Below are positions 7,961 through 16,477 of a stretch of DNA of 64,000 nucleotides, piece by piece (the stretch's first letter is position 1; every line of letters begins with the position of its first letter). Both the position numbers and the translations under genes were made by a program. Below the pieces are notes generated by a model. The model had not been told where the DNA came from and made no database searches. It saw only the letters and a list, made by a program, of their open reading frames with translations. This DNA is from Treponema_B putidum. Lineage in GTDB: Bacteria > Spirochaetota > Spirochaetia > Treponematales > Treponemataceae. The stretch lies in the NCBI RefSeq assembly GCF_007830595.1, contig NZ_VLLD01000005.1. One strand, written 5' to 3'.

Positions 7961-8246
7961 TTTTATCTCCTCCATATTGCTTCTTTTCATTGGTTGTTGC
8001 TTTTCTTGCAGAAATTATTCTTATAACTTCATCATTCACTCGGTAGCAATGACATACAACCAGTATTTTTGATTTATTACTTACTCCTAAAATAATAAAT
8101 CTGTCCTCTTCATCCGAATGTTCCGGATCTGATATTAAAATTGCATTGGGATCGTAAAAAACACTTTCAGCTTCTTCAAAAGAAACTTTATGTTTTTTTA
8201 AATTTATTTCCGCTTTTTCAAAATCCCATTCAAATCTTATTTTCAT
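7944..8246 (-). CDS. brnT: BrnT-type ribonuclease toxin
   Basis: 100 residues, near the usual BrnT length. The family signature is present: FEWDFEKAEINLKKHKVSF near the N-terminus, EEAESVFYDP, then RFIILGVSNKSKILVVCHCY and the C-terminal IRIISARKAT. BrnT is a RelE-fold RNase that stops translation and is held by BrnA. Toxin first, antitoxin second and overlapping is the normal order. No intergenic promoter was identified with confidence upstream. Confidence 0.9.
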   Translation of the reverse strand: MKIRFEWDFEKAEINLKKHKVSFEEAESVFYDPNAILISDPEHSDEEDRFIILGVSNKSKILVVCHCYRVNDEVIRIISARKATTNEKKQYGGDKNERRI

Positions 8247-8449
8247 AATTATATTATAACTATTTTAAGCCATTTGTCAAACATAACTATCATTGATATA
8301 AAAAGATCTGATACCTTTCCTTATATATTTACTTTATTAAATCCGATTGTATGTTTGTATTTCGTTTATTTCTATTAAAAGTAATAAAATGTGTTTGCCT
8401 GCTGGAAGAATTATTTAAAATTTGTTATATTGTCAGCCGAGGTTTATAT

Positions 8450-10075
8450 ATGAAAGGTAGAAAATTGTTTTTCTTTTTGTTGGCAGCACTGGTGCTGCTT
8501 TTTTTTGCTTGCGGGGGTAATAAGAAAATTGATGAGCCTAAAACTGTTACGGCTTCATTGGGTGCGGAACCGAGTATTTTGGATGCTGCAAAGGCTTCAG
8601 ACAGGTACTCTTTTATAATATTGGACTATATAAACGAAAATTTGACCGATATTTTAACTGAAGATAATGGGGAGATAAAAATTCTTCCGGCCCTTGCCGA
8701 GTCTTGGACTCATAATGTCGATTATACGGAATGGACTTTTAAGCTGCGTGAGGCCTATTGGTCTGACGGCGTAAAGATAAGGGCTGAAGACTTTGTTTAC
8801 AGTATTCGCCGTATCATCAATGCCGAATCTGCTTCACCTATGGCAATGTATTACGACTATATTAAAAATGCTCAAGATATTTTAAAGGGTAAGCTGGACT
8901 ACTCCGAAATAGGAATCAAGGCTCTTGACGAAAGAACTCTTCAAATCGTAACTGAAAATCCCATAAAAAATCTTCATGAATTTGCTGCAAAAATTCCGCC
9001 GCAAAGGGAAGATATTATAAAAGAATTCGGGCTATCCTACGGCAGCGAGGCCGAAAAAATAATTTGCAGCGGGGCTTTTAAAGTAAAAACTTGGGTGCAT
9101 AACAGCAAGATTGAGCTTGTTAAAAACGAAAAATTTTGGAATGCTAAAAATGTAAAAATAGATGCTCTTACATTTAAAATAATAAATGAAGAAAATGCCG
9201 CCCTCGGTGAGCTTTTAAACGGCAGCATCGATATTGCAAATGCTTATTCCATAAGCTGGATAAATAAGCTGAAAAAAGAAAACCGCTTTGCCGAAATAAA
9301 CGGAGTTGACAGCCGCGTTCAATATATCTTTATGAACCAAAAGGATAAGCTGTTTTCAAACAAAAAAATTCGCCAAGCTCTTTCGGCAAGTCTTGACCGA
9401 AAAGAAATTTGTACCGACCTGTTTGACGATATTTATAAACCGGCCTACGGTTTTGTTTCGATCGCCACCGAGCTTGAAGGTAAAAATTACCGAACCCTTG
9501 CAGGTGAGCCGATTCAAGAATTGATAAAAAAAATTCCTGATCCTAAGGCACATTTTATTGAGGGCTTAAAGGAATTGGGGCTTGGAGATGATCCTTCAAA
9601 GATAACAATTTCTATAATGTTTCCTTCAAATGAAAGCTCTAAATTTGATGAGTATCTGCAAAATAGGCTTTCAAATGTTTTAGGCGTAAATGTTGAGCTT
9701 GATAAGGTTGAAGGGACGGTTTTTAAAAAACGGAACAAAACCCTTGACTATCAAGCAGGCTTTAAATCATGGGGCGGAGGTATTGATACGCCTGCCCGTT
9801 ATTTGGATTTATTTTTACCCGGGAATAAAATAGTTCCGATAGGCTGGGAAAACAAGGAATATGCTGATCTTGTACAAAGAGCAAAAAAAAGCTCCGATTT
9901 TAACGAAAAGCTGGAACTTTTTAAAAAAGCGGAAATGATTTTAGTGACTGAAGAATGCGGCATTTCTCCTTATGCCAACCAGACCTATAATATTTTTATG
10001 CAAAAAAAATTAAAAGGTGTTAAACAATTTTATCCGGGGACTTATAATTTAAAATATGCCTTTATATCGGATTGA
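8450..10075 (+). CDS. Oligopeptide ABC transporter substrate-binding lipoprotein (OppA-like)
   Basis: 541 residues from the ATG at 8450, which begins a lipoprotein signal peptide ending in the lipobox LFFACGG; an upstream in-frame ATG at 8351 would spoil it. The mature part is an SBP_bac_5 (OppA/DppA) protein: EPSILDAAKASDRYSFI, the segment AESWTHNVDYTEWTFKLREA, then WSDGVKIRAEDFVYSIRRI. It binds peptides outside the inner membrane for an ABC importer. No permease or ATPase genes adjoin it, so it probably serves a transporter encoded elsewhere. Confidence 0.92.
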   Translation: MKGRKLFFFLLAALVLLFFACGGNKKIDEPKTVTASLGAEPSILDAAKASDRYSFIILDYINENLTDILTEDNGEIKILPALAESWTHNVDYTEWTFKLREAYWSDGVKIRAEDFVYSIRRIINAESASPMAMYYDYIKNAQDILKGKLDYSEIGIKALDERTLQIVTENPIKNLHEFAAKIPPQREDIIKEFGLSYGSEAEKIICSGAFKVKTWVHNSKIELVKNEKFWNAKNVKIDALTFKIINEENAALGELLNGSIDIANAYSISWINKLKKENRFAEINGVDSRVQYIFMNQKDKLFSNKKIRQALSASLDRKEICTDLFDDIYKPAYGFVSIATELEGKNYRTLAGEPIQELIKKIPDPKAHFIEGLKELGLGDDPSKITISIMFPSNESSKFDEYLQNRLSNVLGVNVELDKVEGTVFKKRNKTLDYQAGFKSWGGGIDTPARYLDLFLPGNKIVPIGWENKEYADLVQRAKKSSDFNEKLELFKKAEMILVTEECGISPYANQTYNIFMQKKLKGVKQFYPGTYNLKYAFISD

Positions 10076-10201
10076 TATCCTTATAATTAAATACGGGATT
10101 AAAATTTATTTTCATAAAATTTTGACAAATCAATATTTTTTAGTGGACAAAAGCTATAAAATGAGGTAGCATAGTAGTATACAATCAACACATGGAGGCT
10201 T

Positions 10202-11221
10202 ATGTTGAAAACGAAGTATATTGATTTGCCTACGATGGCAAAGTATCTTAAATCTGTCGGTGCCGAAACTGTTATTAAACGGCTTATTCCTTATTTGGAA
10301 GAAGATTACAAAAGATGGAATGACTTTGATAAGGTTCCAAGAATGGCTCATCACAGCCCAGTCGGGGTTATTGAGCTTATGCCCATAGGAGACTCCAAAA
10401 CCTATTCTTTTAAATATGTAAACGGTCATCCCGAAAACCCCAAACACAATTTTTTAACGGTTATGGCTATCGGAGTTTTAGCTGAAGTTTCTACGGGATT
10501 TCCGCTTCTTCTGAGCGAATTGACGTTGACGACAGCGATCAGGACTGCTGCAACATCGGTAATGGCTGCAAAATATCTTGCAAAACCGAATCCGAAAAAA
10601 ATGGCCCTTATCGGAAACGGATGCCAAAGCGAATTCCAAGCTCTCGGCTTTCACCATATTTTGGGCATAGAGGAAATTTACTGCTATGATGTAGATCCTG
10701 CTGCAACCGATAAACTTATGGATAATCTTAAAAATGTAAAGGGCCTAAAACTTATCAAATGCGGCAGCACAAGAGAGGCTTGTAAAGGAGTAGATATTAT
10801 CACCACGATTACGGCCGATAAAAAAAATGCCATTATAATTACCCCCGATATGGTTGAGCCCGGTATGCACATAAACGGCGTAGGAGGCGACTGCCCCGGA
10901 AAAACCGAACTTGATTCAAAAGTCCTTTTTATGGGTGATGTTTATGTAGAATTTGAGCCGCAGAGCCGAATTGAGGGCGAAATTCAGCATATGGATGATA
11001 GCTTTAAGGTTACCGAAATTTGGAATATAATTAAAACAGGTAAGCCCATCAACCGCAAACATGACGAAATTACTATTTTTGACTCCGTAGGTTTTGCTCT
11101 GGAAGATTTTTCGATTCTTCGCCTGATGTATGATATAGCAAAAGATGAAAATGTCGGAATACCCCAAGAGCTGGTTCCGGTTTTGGAAAATCCGAAAAAC
11201 TTATACGGTATGTTGAGATAG
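10202..11221 (+). CDS. Ornithine cyclodeaminase family protein
   Basis: 339 residues. Ornithine cyclodeaminase/mu-crystallin family: substrate-side segment ELTLTTAIRTAATSVMAAKY, Rossmann NAD site KKMALIGNGCQSEFQALGF (about residues 137-155), and ADKKNAIIITPDMVEPGMHI-type and NGVGGDCPGKTEL stretches. The enzyme converts ornithine to proline and ammonia using NAD. GGAGG lies 6 bases before the ATG. The gene stands alone and ends at a strong terminator. Other family members (alanine or lysine-linked) cannot be excluded by eye. Confidence 0.88.
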   Translation: MLKTKYIDLPTMAKYLKSVGAETVIKRLIPYLEEDYKRWNDFDKVPRMAHHSPVGVIELMPIGDSKTYSFKYVNGHPENPKHNFLTVMAIGVLAEVSTGFPLLLSELTLTTAIRTAATSVMAAKYLAKPNPKKMALIGNGCQSEFQALGFHHILGIEEIYCYDVDPAATDKLMDNLKNVKGLKLIKCGSTREACKGVDIITTITADKKNAIIITPDMVEPGMHINGVGGDCPGKTELDSKVLFMGDVYVEFEPQSRIEGEIQHMDDSFKVTEIWNIIKTGKPINRKHDEITIFDSVGFALEDFSILRLMYDIAKDENVGIPQELVPVLENPKNLYGMLR

Positions 11222-11248
11222 TTTTTGCATACTTGGGATAATCTTTAT

Positions 11249-11287
11249 AAAAGGTTTAAGGTTTTAAAAAATCTTAAACCTTTTTTT
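11249..11287 (+). terminator. Rho-independent terminator after ornithine cyclodeaminase gene
   Basis: A 12-bp perfect stem (AAAAGGTTTAAG / CTTAAACCTTTT) with a 12-base loop, followed by a T run, 28 bp after the stop codon. Confidence 0.85.
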
Positions 11288-11336
11288 CACTTCATATTTA
11301 TCTAAAACCATATTTTTTTATGCCGATATAGGTAAT

Positions 11337-12404
11337 ATGGATATCATAACCTATGCCGATACAGTGCATCATAATAATACATATAAAAAATCCGTAAAAA
11401 ATCGAGTCTTAACGTCAAAGGATGAATCTTTTATTGTTTTAGGGCTTTTAGTGATATTGACAGCAGGATTTATATTTTTTTATTTTTCGATTTTAAGGCT
11501 GAACTGGGGCGTTTCATCGATAAAACCTATAGCGTTTTGGGAAGACCCTTCCTCTATGAATGCAATGCGCCAATATGTTATGCCGTCGGCTGATATTTCA
11601 AAGGGAGATGATATTCTTCAAACAGAAGCCTCCGAAAAAATCGGTTTTTCTCCGGCAGATGTACCGGATTTTATTACTGCCGTTGACTTTGAAGAATATA
11701 TGGTTTCAAAAGGAGACACGGTAAGCGGCATTATTCAAAAATTCGGCCTTAAGAATTTGGGAACACTTCTTTCAGTCAACGAAATAAGCAGCGCAAAAAA
11801 GTTGAGAATAGGGCAAAAACTGATTATTCCTTCGATTGACGGACTTATTTATACGGCCGCAAAGGGGGATTCTTTAAGTTCGATTGCTCAAAAATATAAC
11901 TTACCTCTTAATGCAATTTTGGATGCAAACGATCTTGAAAATCAGACCCTAAGTATAGGTCAAAAGCTATTTATTCCCGGTGCATCTATGAGCTCTTTCG
12001 AGCTTAAAAAGGCTTTGGGGGAACTTTTTATTTATCCGATAATAGGAAGGCTGACTTCTCCATTTGGATACAGAAGTGATCCTTTTACCGGAAGAAAGAG
12101 CTTTCACACAGGTATAGATATAGCAGCACCCATTGGAACCCCGATTAAACTGACCCTTGACGGTACGGTCTCTTATACAGGCTACTCTTCAGTTTATGGT
12201 AATTATGTGATAGTTACTCATTCGGGGGGCTATCAGTCAATGTACGGGCATATGCACACAATAAAAGTAAAGCGGGGTCAAATTCTAAGTCAGGGCGGTA
12301 TTATAGGAACAGTAGGAAGTACAGGCCGCTCTACAGGCCCGCATGTTCATTTTTCCGTATATAAAAACGGAAAACTCATTAACCCTTTGACCGTATTAAA
12401 GTAA
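11337..12404 (+). CDS. LysM and M23-domain murein endopeptidase
   Basis: 355 residues: a cytoplasmic N-terminus, one membrane anchor (about residues 33-52), two LysM peptidoglycan-binding motifs (residues ~123-168 beginning YMVSKGDTVS, and ~171-215 beginning YTAAKGDSLS), then an M23/LytM peptidase domain. Zinc-site motifs are intact: HTGIDIAAP and GPHVHFSV (HxH). It probably cleaves peptide cross-links in the periplasm, or activates other hydrolases. It is a lone gene between two terminator-like hairpins. Confidence 0.93.
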   Translation: MDIITYADTVHHNNTYKKSVKNRVLTSKDESFIVLGLLVILTAGFIFFYFSILRLNWGVSSIKPIAFWEDPSSMNAMRQYVMPSADISKGDDILQTEASEKIGFSPADVPDFITAVDFEEYMVSKGDTVSGIIQKFGLKNLGTLLSVNEISSAKKLRIGQKLIIPSIDGLIYTAAKGDSLSSIAQKYNLPLNAILDANDLENQTLSIGQKLFIPGASMSSFELKKALGELFIYPIIGRLTSPFGYRSDPFTGRKSFHTGIDIAAPIGTPIKLTLDGTVSYTGYSSVYGNYVIVTHSGGYQSMYGHMHTIKVKRGQILSQGGIIGTVGSTGRSTGPHVHFSVYKNGKLINPLTVLK

Positions 12405-12415
12405 GCAATTATACA

Positions 12416-12450
12416 TAAAAAAGCAGGCCGTGTTCTATCACGTCCTGCTG
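12416..12450. terminator. Hairpin terminator between convergent genes
   Basis: A 10-bp stem with one mismatch (GCAGGCCGTG / CACGTCCTGC). On the minus strand it is followed by TTTTTT, so it best serves the leftward glutaredoxin operon; it can also stop rightward reading. Confidence 0.65.
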
Positions 12451-12524
12451 GGTTGTATTTAGGATTAGCCTAAATACCAATCGGCATAAGTTAGTGTAAA
12501 GATAGTCATAAGACAGTCAATAGA

Positions 12525-12797
12525 TTAAGACCATTTTGACAGGTCAGCCTCTTTAACGTCAAATATAAACTCTTCGCCGTCTCCAACCATCAAGCATGGA
12601 ATGCCGATTTTTCCCTCCTTTTTGAGCTGAGCAAATTCAGCCCTTTCATCCCGATACTTTAACAAAAACTTTAGATAACCTAAGTCTTCAGTAATGTCAA
12701 AATAACGGAACTTTACTCCTTTTCTTTCTAAATATTCCTTTGCAGGCCCGCAATCGGGGCATAATTTACTACCGAATAAAAATAATTGTTTTCTCAT
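12525..12797 (-). CDS. Glutaredoxin-like protein
   Basis: 90 residues with a thioredoxin-fold active site CPDC (LFGSKLCPDCGPAKEYL, residues 13-16) and the cis-Pro region GIPCLMVGDGEEF. It probably reduces disulphides or glutathione-type mixed disulphides in the cytoplasm. It follows the 570-residue unknown gene after 3 bp, so the two form an operon. The exact partner is unknown. Confidence 0.85.
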   Translation of the reverse strand: MRKQLFLFGSKLCPDCGPAKEYLERKGVKFRYFDITEDLGYLKFLLKYRDERAEFAQLKKEGKIGIPCLMVGDGEEFIFDVKEADLSKWS

Positions 12798-12800
12798 ATT

Positions 12801-14513
12801 TTAGTACCCATCCGACATTTGGCGGTTTAAATCTCTTTGGCAAAGCTCCTGATATACCAATGCCCTATCCTTGAGTTTTGCCTTAATCGAGTCAGAAAAG
12901 GGCATATACCGCCAAAACACTTCTCTAACTTCCTTGTCTAATTTTTGAATGCCTTCGCTTTCTTTTATCATCCAAGTTATATAATCCTGAATAAAATATT
13001 CCTTTATGTCGCCTTTTAGCTTTTGGTTTTGAAACCATTGGTAATAATTGCCGGTCAAACCTTCTTCCATCCAGTAGTAAGAGGCTTTTTCCTTAGCAAC
13101 CTGCCAGCGTAAATCCGCAGTAGCCATTAAGAGCGAAACTTTTAGACTTTTAGGATACATCGGAATTACTATCCTTCCTCTACTTGTAACCCTATTATAG
13201 CGGTCAAAGGGTTCCCAGCAAAAACCTATATCCCCGTAAGTCGGAACTAAGATAACAAAGGGCGGTATTCGGTTTAGTTGATTTTTATATTGACGGCAAT
13301 AAGCCTGAACATCTATGTCTTCAAGCCACTTCAGTTCTCTTAAAACATTTTCACGGGTACCTAGCTCCTTTGATGAGCTTCTAAAATATTCACGGGATAA
13401 AATCGGAAAGTGATTGCCTTTTCGTCCGCATGTCATCTTAGCCATTTGTTTTACGGTATCGAATTCTCCTTCAGCCCCGGACATATTGGTCGTGATTCCT
13501 CCGGAAGCATCGGCCTTTTCCCTCAAGCTGCGTACATCCGCATCGGCTTCTTTATAATCCGAAATGCAGCTTTGCAACTCTTTATCAGAATTGAGAAGTT
13601 TTTTCAGCTTTTCGTTTATTTGCATGATCTGCTGTTTTTGAGATTCTGAATAAGGCGATTTTACGTTGGAAAAATTAGCCAGCATATCATGAGAGAACAT
13701 GCTGTCAATTTGCTGTTTTATGGAGTCTTCAAAGCGGCTGATTTCTTCCGATTTTGCTCTTAGCAAATTATCGGCAGTTTGAAGTTTTCCCTTTGCCTTT
13801 TCTAAAAGCTGATTAAATCTTGAGTTATCGTCTCTTTTTGAAATTTTAACTTCGTCTGTTGCCGAAGGGGTGATTTTTCCTATTCCTATTTCTCTGAACC
13901 ATTCATCCAAATAATATACGGCCTCACAATATGTATTCTCGTCTATTATTTTTGCAAACATATTTTTTTGTTCTGTGGTTAAAAGGGTAGGAAGAACAAG
14001 TCCGTACCTTACTGCATATTGCTTTTCTTTTGAAGATTTTCCGGAGGCTATTTTCATAATCATATCGGAAACAAGATTCCAATAAGAAGATTCTACTTGC
14101 TGCCTGAATACGCTCCGATCTTTAGGGTCTGTAGCTGTTAAAAATTTAGTAAGAGCTGCATGAAGACGCTGAGCATTCTCGCCTTCGCCTTTTAAAACTG
14201 TCTTGTAAAACTCAGCAGTATCAAACAAAGTGTGCGGGGTATCAGAAAAAAATTTTTCAACTTTTTCAAAATGAGTTAAGGTAAGATCAGGCTCGCTCGG
14301 GTCTCTTTTTTTTTCGCCCCTCGCTTCAGGAGCCATTGAAAACATAGTCTCCTTGCTTAGACCTCCGGCTTTTATATTTGGAAAAGGATTAGCCTGATTT
14401 ATATCAAAGTCAAGTCCTTCGGGCGTAGAGGAAGATGGTGCAGTGCTGCTGCCGGAAGGCATTACTACATCTTTGAGAAGCTCATCAAGATCTATTTCTG
14501 TTGTCGAATCCAC
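12801..14513 (-). CDS. Large conserved protein of unknown function (spirochaete-type)
   Basis: 570 residues, GTG start (14513) after a GGCGG site. No signal peptide or membrane helix. An acidic, Ser/Pro-rich N-terminus is followed by a helical domain (about 80-215), a coiled-coil-rich middle (about 235-345, many Lys/Glu/Gln) and a C-terminal domain (about 370-560) rich in Trp and Tyr with WMEEGLTGNYYQWFQNQKL. I do not recognise the family. It is co-transcribed with the glutaredoxin-like gene, which could keep one of its thiols reduced. Confidence 0.8.
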   Translation of the reverse strand: MDSTTEIDLDELLKDVVMPSGSSTAPSSSTPEGLDFDINQANPFPNIKAGGLSKETMFSMAPEARGEKKRDPSEPDLTLTHFEKVEKFFSDTPHTLFDTAEFYKTVLKGEGENAQRLHAALTKFLTATDPKDRSVFRQQVESSYWNLVSDMIMKIASGKSSKEKQYAVRYGLVLPTLLTTEQKNMFAKIIDENTYCEAVYYLDEWFREIGIGKITPSATDEVKISKRDDNSRFNQLLEKAKGKLQTADNLLRAKSEEISRFEDSIKQQIDSMFSHDMLANFSNVKSPYSESQKQQIMQINEKLKKLLNSDKELQSCISDYKEADADVRSLREKADASGGITTNMSGAEGEFDTVKQMAKMTCGRKGNHFPILSREYFRSSSKELGTRENVLRELKWLEDIDVQAYCRQYKNQLNRIPPFVILVPTYGDIGFCWEPFDRYNRVTSRGRIVIPMYPKSLKVSLLMATADLRWQVAKEKASYYWMEEGLTGNYYQWFQNQKLKGDIKEYFIQDYITWMIKESEGIQKLDKEVREVFWRYMPFSDSIKAKLKDRALVYQELCQRDLNRQMSDGY

Positions 14514-14557
14514 TGATTAGCCGCCTTATTAAATCAATACGCCGATAATATACCAAC

Positions 14558-14630
<73 letters not shown>

Positions 14631-14702
14631 ATCAACACGAAAGGATTATATCAATAAAGCTAATACTATGTCAAGTGTATTTAAAGAATTATCCGCTATT
14701 TA

Positions 14703-15875
14703 TTACAAAATAATCATACCGCTTATTTTTTCTTTTAGCTGTTCAATCCCTCTTCCCGTCTTAACCGATATTTCAACAAGTTCGGGGTAATGCTCTTTTA
14801 AGCTAAGTATTTGAGCCTCATCAAAAACGTCATCCGTTTTGTTTACGGCAATTATAGAGGGCTTATTACCGCAGGAAAGCTCGTCTAAGACCTTTTTTGT
14901 TACTTCAAGACATTCCGGCATTGCAGGATGGGCTGCATCGCATACTATTATTAAAAAGTCTGCAAGAGCCGCTTCTTCTAAGGTAGAGCGGAAGGCATCA
15001 ATCAACTGGTGAGGAAGATTGCTTACAAAGCCTACGGTGTCGGTCAATAGAATTTGAATATTTTTTTCGGCTGTTTGTAAAAAAACTTTTCTGGTTTCGG
15101 CATCAAGGGTGGCAAAGAGCTTATCTTCGGTAAATACTTCCGTTCCGGAAAGTTTTTTTAACAGGGAGGATTTTCCGGCATTTGTGTAGCCTACGATGGC
15201 TCCTATTTTCTTATCCCCGTTTAAGCGGGTTTTACGCTGCTCACTCCTTTGAAGTCTTACCCGCTCGACTTCTTTTTTGAGCTTGGAAATTTCGGTTTTT
15301 AACCGTCTTCTGTCAAGTTCCAGCTTTTTTTCACCGGCACCTCTGGAAGCTCCTCTCGTTCCCTTTGCCCCGCCCCTTTGCTGGGCAAGGCTCGTCCATC
15401 TTCTGGTAAGGCGGGGCATAGAGTATTCTAAACGGGCGAGTTCAGCCTGCAAGACTGCCTCCCTTGTTTGAGCCCTGTCCGCAAATATTTGGATAATAAC
15501 CTCGGAGCGGTCTATAACGCAGGTGTTTAGGGCTGCTTCAAGGTTTCGCTGAATACGGGGGCTTACTGCACTATTAAAGACAACAAGGTCAGCTCCTTCT
15601 TCTTCGATAGCTTGGGCAATTTTTTCAAGCTGCCCCGAGCCTACAAGAGTTGCAGGGTTTTCTTTTGCTATTTTAAAACGGAGGGAGGATAGGGGCTCTA
15701 AAAAGATGGTCTTAACAAGGCTTTTTAGCTCTTTTTCTTCTATTTCTTCTTTTAGGGCATCCGCACTTTTTTCATGCAAGGAAGAGCGGCTTATATGAGA
15801 ATTTGAGGCCGAACTTGAAAATATATCCGTAAAAATGAGTAAGGCCTTTTTTGTTTCGTTATCGGTTATATACAT
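14703..15875 (-). CDS. hflX: GTPase HflX
   Basis: 390 residues. The N-terminal HflX domain (nucleotide-binding, VGSGQLEKIA; PRIQRNLEAAL) is followed by the family linker with an Arg/Gly-rich SLAQQRGGAKGTRG region, a coiled coil, and a G domain near residue 228: P-loop GYTNAGKSSLL, switch-I Thr region, DTVGFVSNLPHQL (G3) and NKTD (G4). HflX splits and rescues stalled 70S ribosomes. AAGGAG precedes the ATG. Length is within the family range. Confidence 0.95.
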   Translation of the reverse strand: MYITDNETKKALLIFTDIFSSSASNSHISRSSLHEKSADALKEEIEEKELKSLVKTIFLEPLSSLRFKIAKENPATLVGSGQLEKIAQAIEEEGADLVVFNSAVSPRIQRNLEAALNTCVIDRSEVIIQIFADRAQTREAVLQAELARLEYSMPRLTRRWTSLAQQRGGAKGTRGASRGAGEKKLELDRRRLKTEISKLKKEVERVRLQRSEQRKTRLNGDKKIGAIVGYTNAGKSSLLKKLSGTEVFTEDKLFATLDAETRKVFLQTAEKNIQILLTDTVGFVSNLPHQLIDAFRSTLEEAALADFLIIVCDAAHPAMPECLEVTKKVLDELSCGNKPSIIAVNKTDDVFDEAQILSLKEHYPELVEISVKTGRGIEQLKEKISGMIIL

Positions 15876-15928
15876 GCCGCTAGCTCCTTGTAAATTATCA
15901 ATCTGTTAGACTGCCAATGGTTGCATTT

Positions 15929-16387
15929 TTATAATTTTTTAATCATTATCAAACACGGATTCCATTCATCCCAAAGTGTGGGAAAAACTTCTAATTTTTT
16001 AAATCCTTGTTTTTTGTAAAAGGCTATTGTTTGGTCATATTCTTTATAATGACCTTCATCTACCGTTTTTACCTGTATATAATCATATTTAGTTGAAGCA
16101 AATTTTTTTAGCTCATTAAATAATAATGTGCCGATTCCCTTATTGTGATATAGTTTTTTTACTCCCATGCAATGCACATCAGCACAATCGGGGCTCGATT
16201 CGGTTAATGTTATAAACCCGATAATTTCATCATTTTCCTTTGCTGCCCATAAATCCAATTCTTTTGAATCATTGATATACTCTTTTGTGCTTTCAGGCAA
16301 GCCGAACCATTCCGGTAAATCAGTCAAAACTTCTTCGACAATTTTTGCTTTTTCGTCTTTGTTTTCTATTTTGATAATTTTTATCAT
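15929..16387 (-). CDS. GNAT-family N-acetyltransferase
   Basis: 152 residues with the acetyl-CoA-binding motif YHNKGIGTLLFNELKKFA (about 98-115) and preceding strand IIGFITLTESSPDCADVHCM. The C-terminus AFYKKQGFKKLEVFPTLWDE is a typical GNAT motif B. The substrate is unknown. An AGGAG site lies 6 bases before the ATG. It is separated from hflX by 53 bp. Confidence 0.88.
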   Translation of the reverse strand: MIKIIKIENKDEKAKIVEEVLTDLPEWFGLPESTKEYINDSKELDLWAAKENDEIIGFITLTESSPDCADVHCMGVKKLYHNKGIGTLLFNELKKFASTKYDYIQVKTVDEGHYKEYDQTIAFYKKQGFKKLEVFPTLWDEWNPCLIMIKKL

Positions 16388-16429
16388 AAATAACTCCTAT
16401 TTTGCTTTTTAAACTTATTCTATATCTAA

Positions 16430-16475
16430 GCCCTTAAAAAAACAAGGGCTTACCCGATTTTAGGTAAGCCCTTAT
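16430..16475. terminator. Bidirectional terminator between GNAT and pepF
   Basis: An 11-bp perfect stem (AAGGGCTTACC / GGTAAGCCCTT at 16444-16454 and 16463-16473). An alternative stem pairs AAGCCCTT (16428-16435) with AAGGGCTT around an A tract. It lies just 3' of pepF on the minus strand. Confidence 0.7.
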
Positions 16476-16477
16476 GA

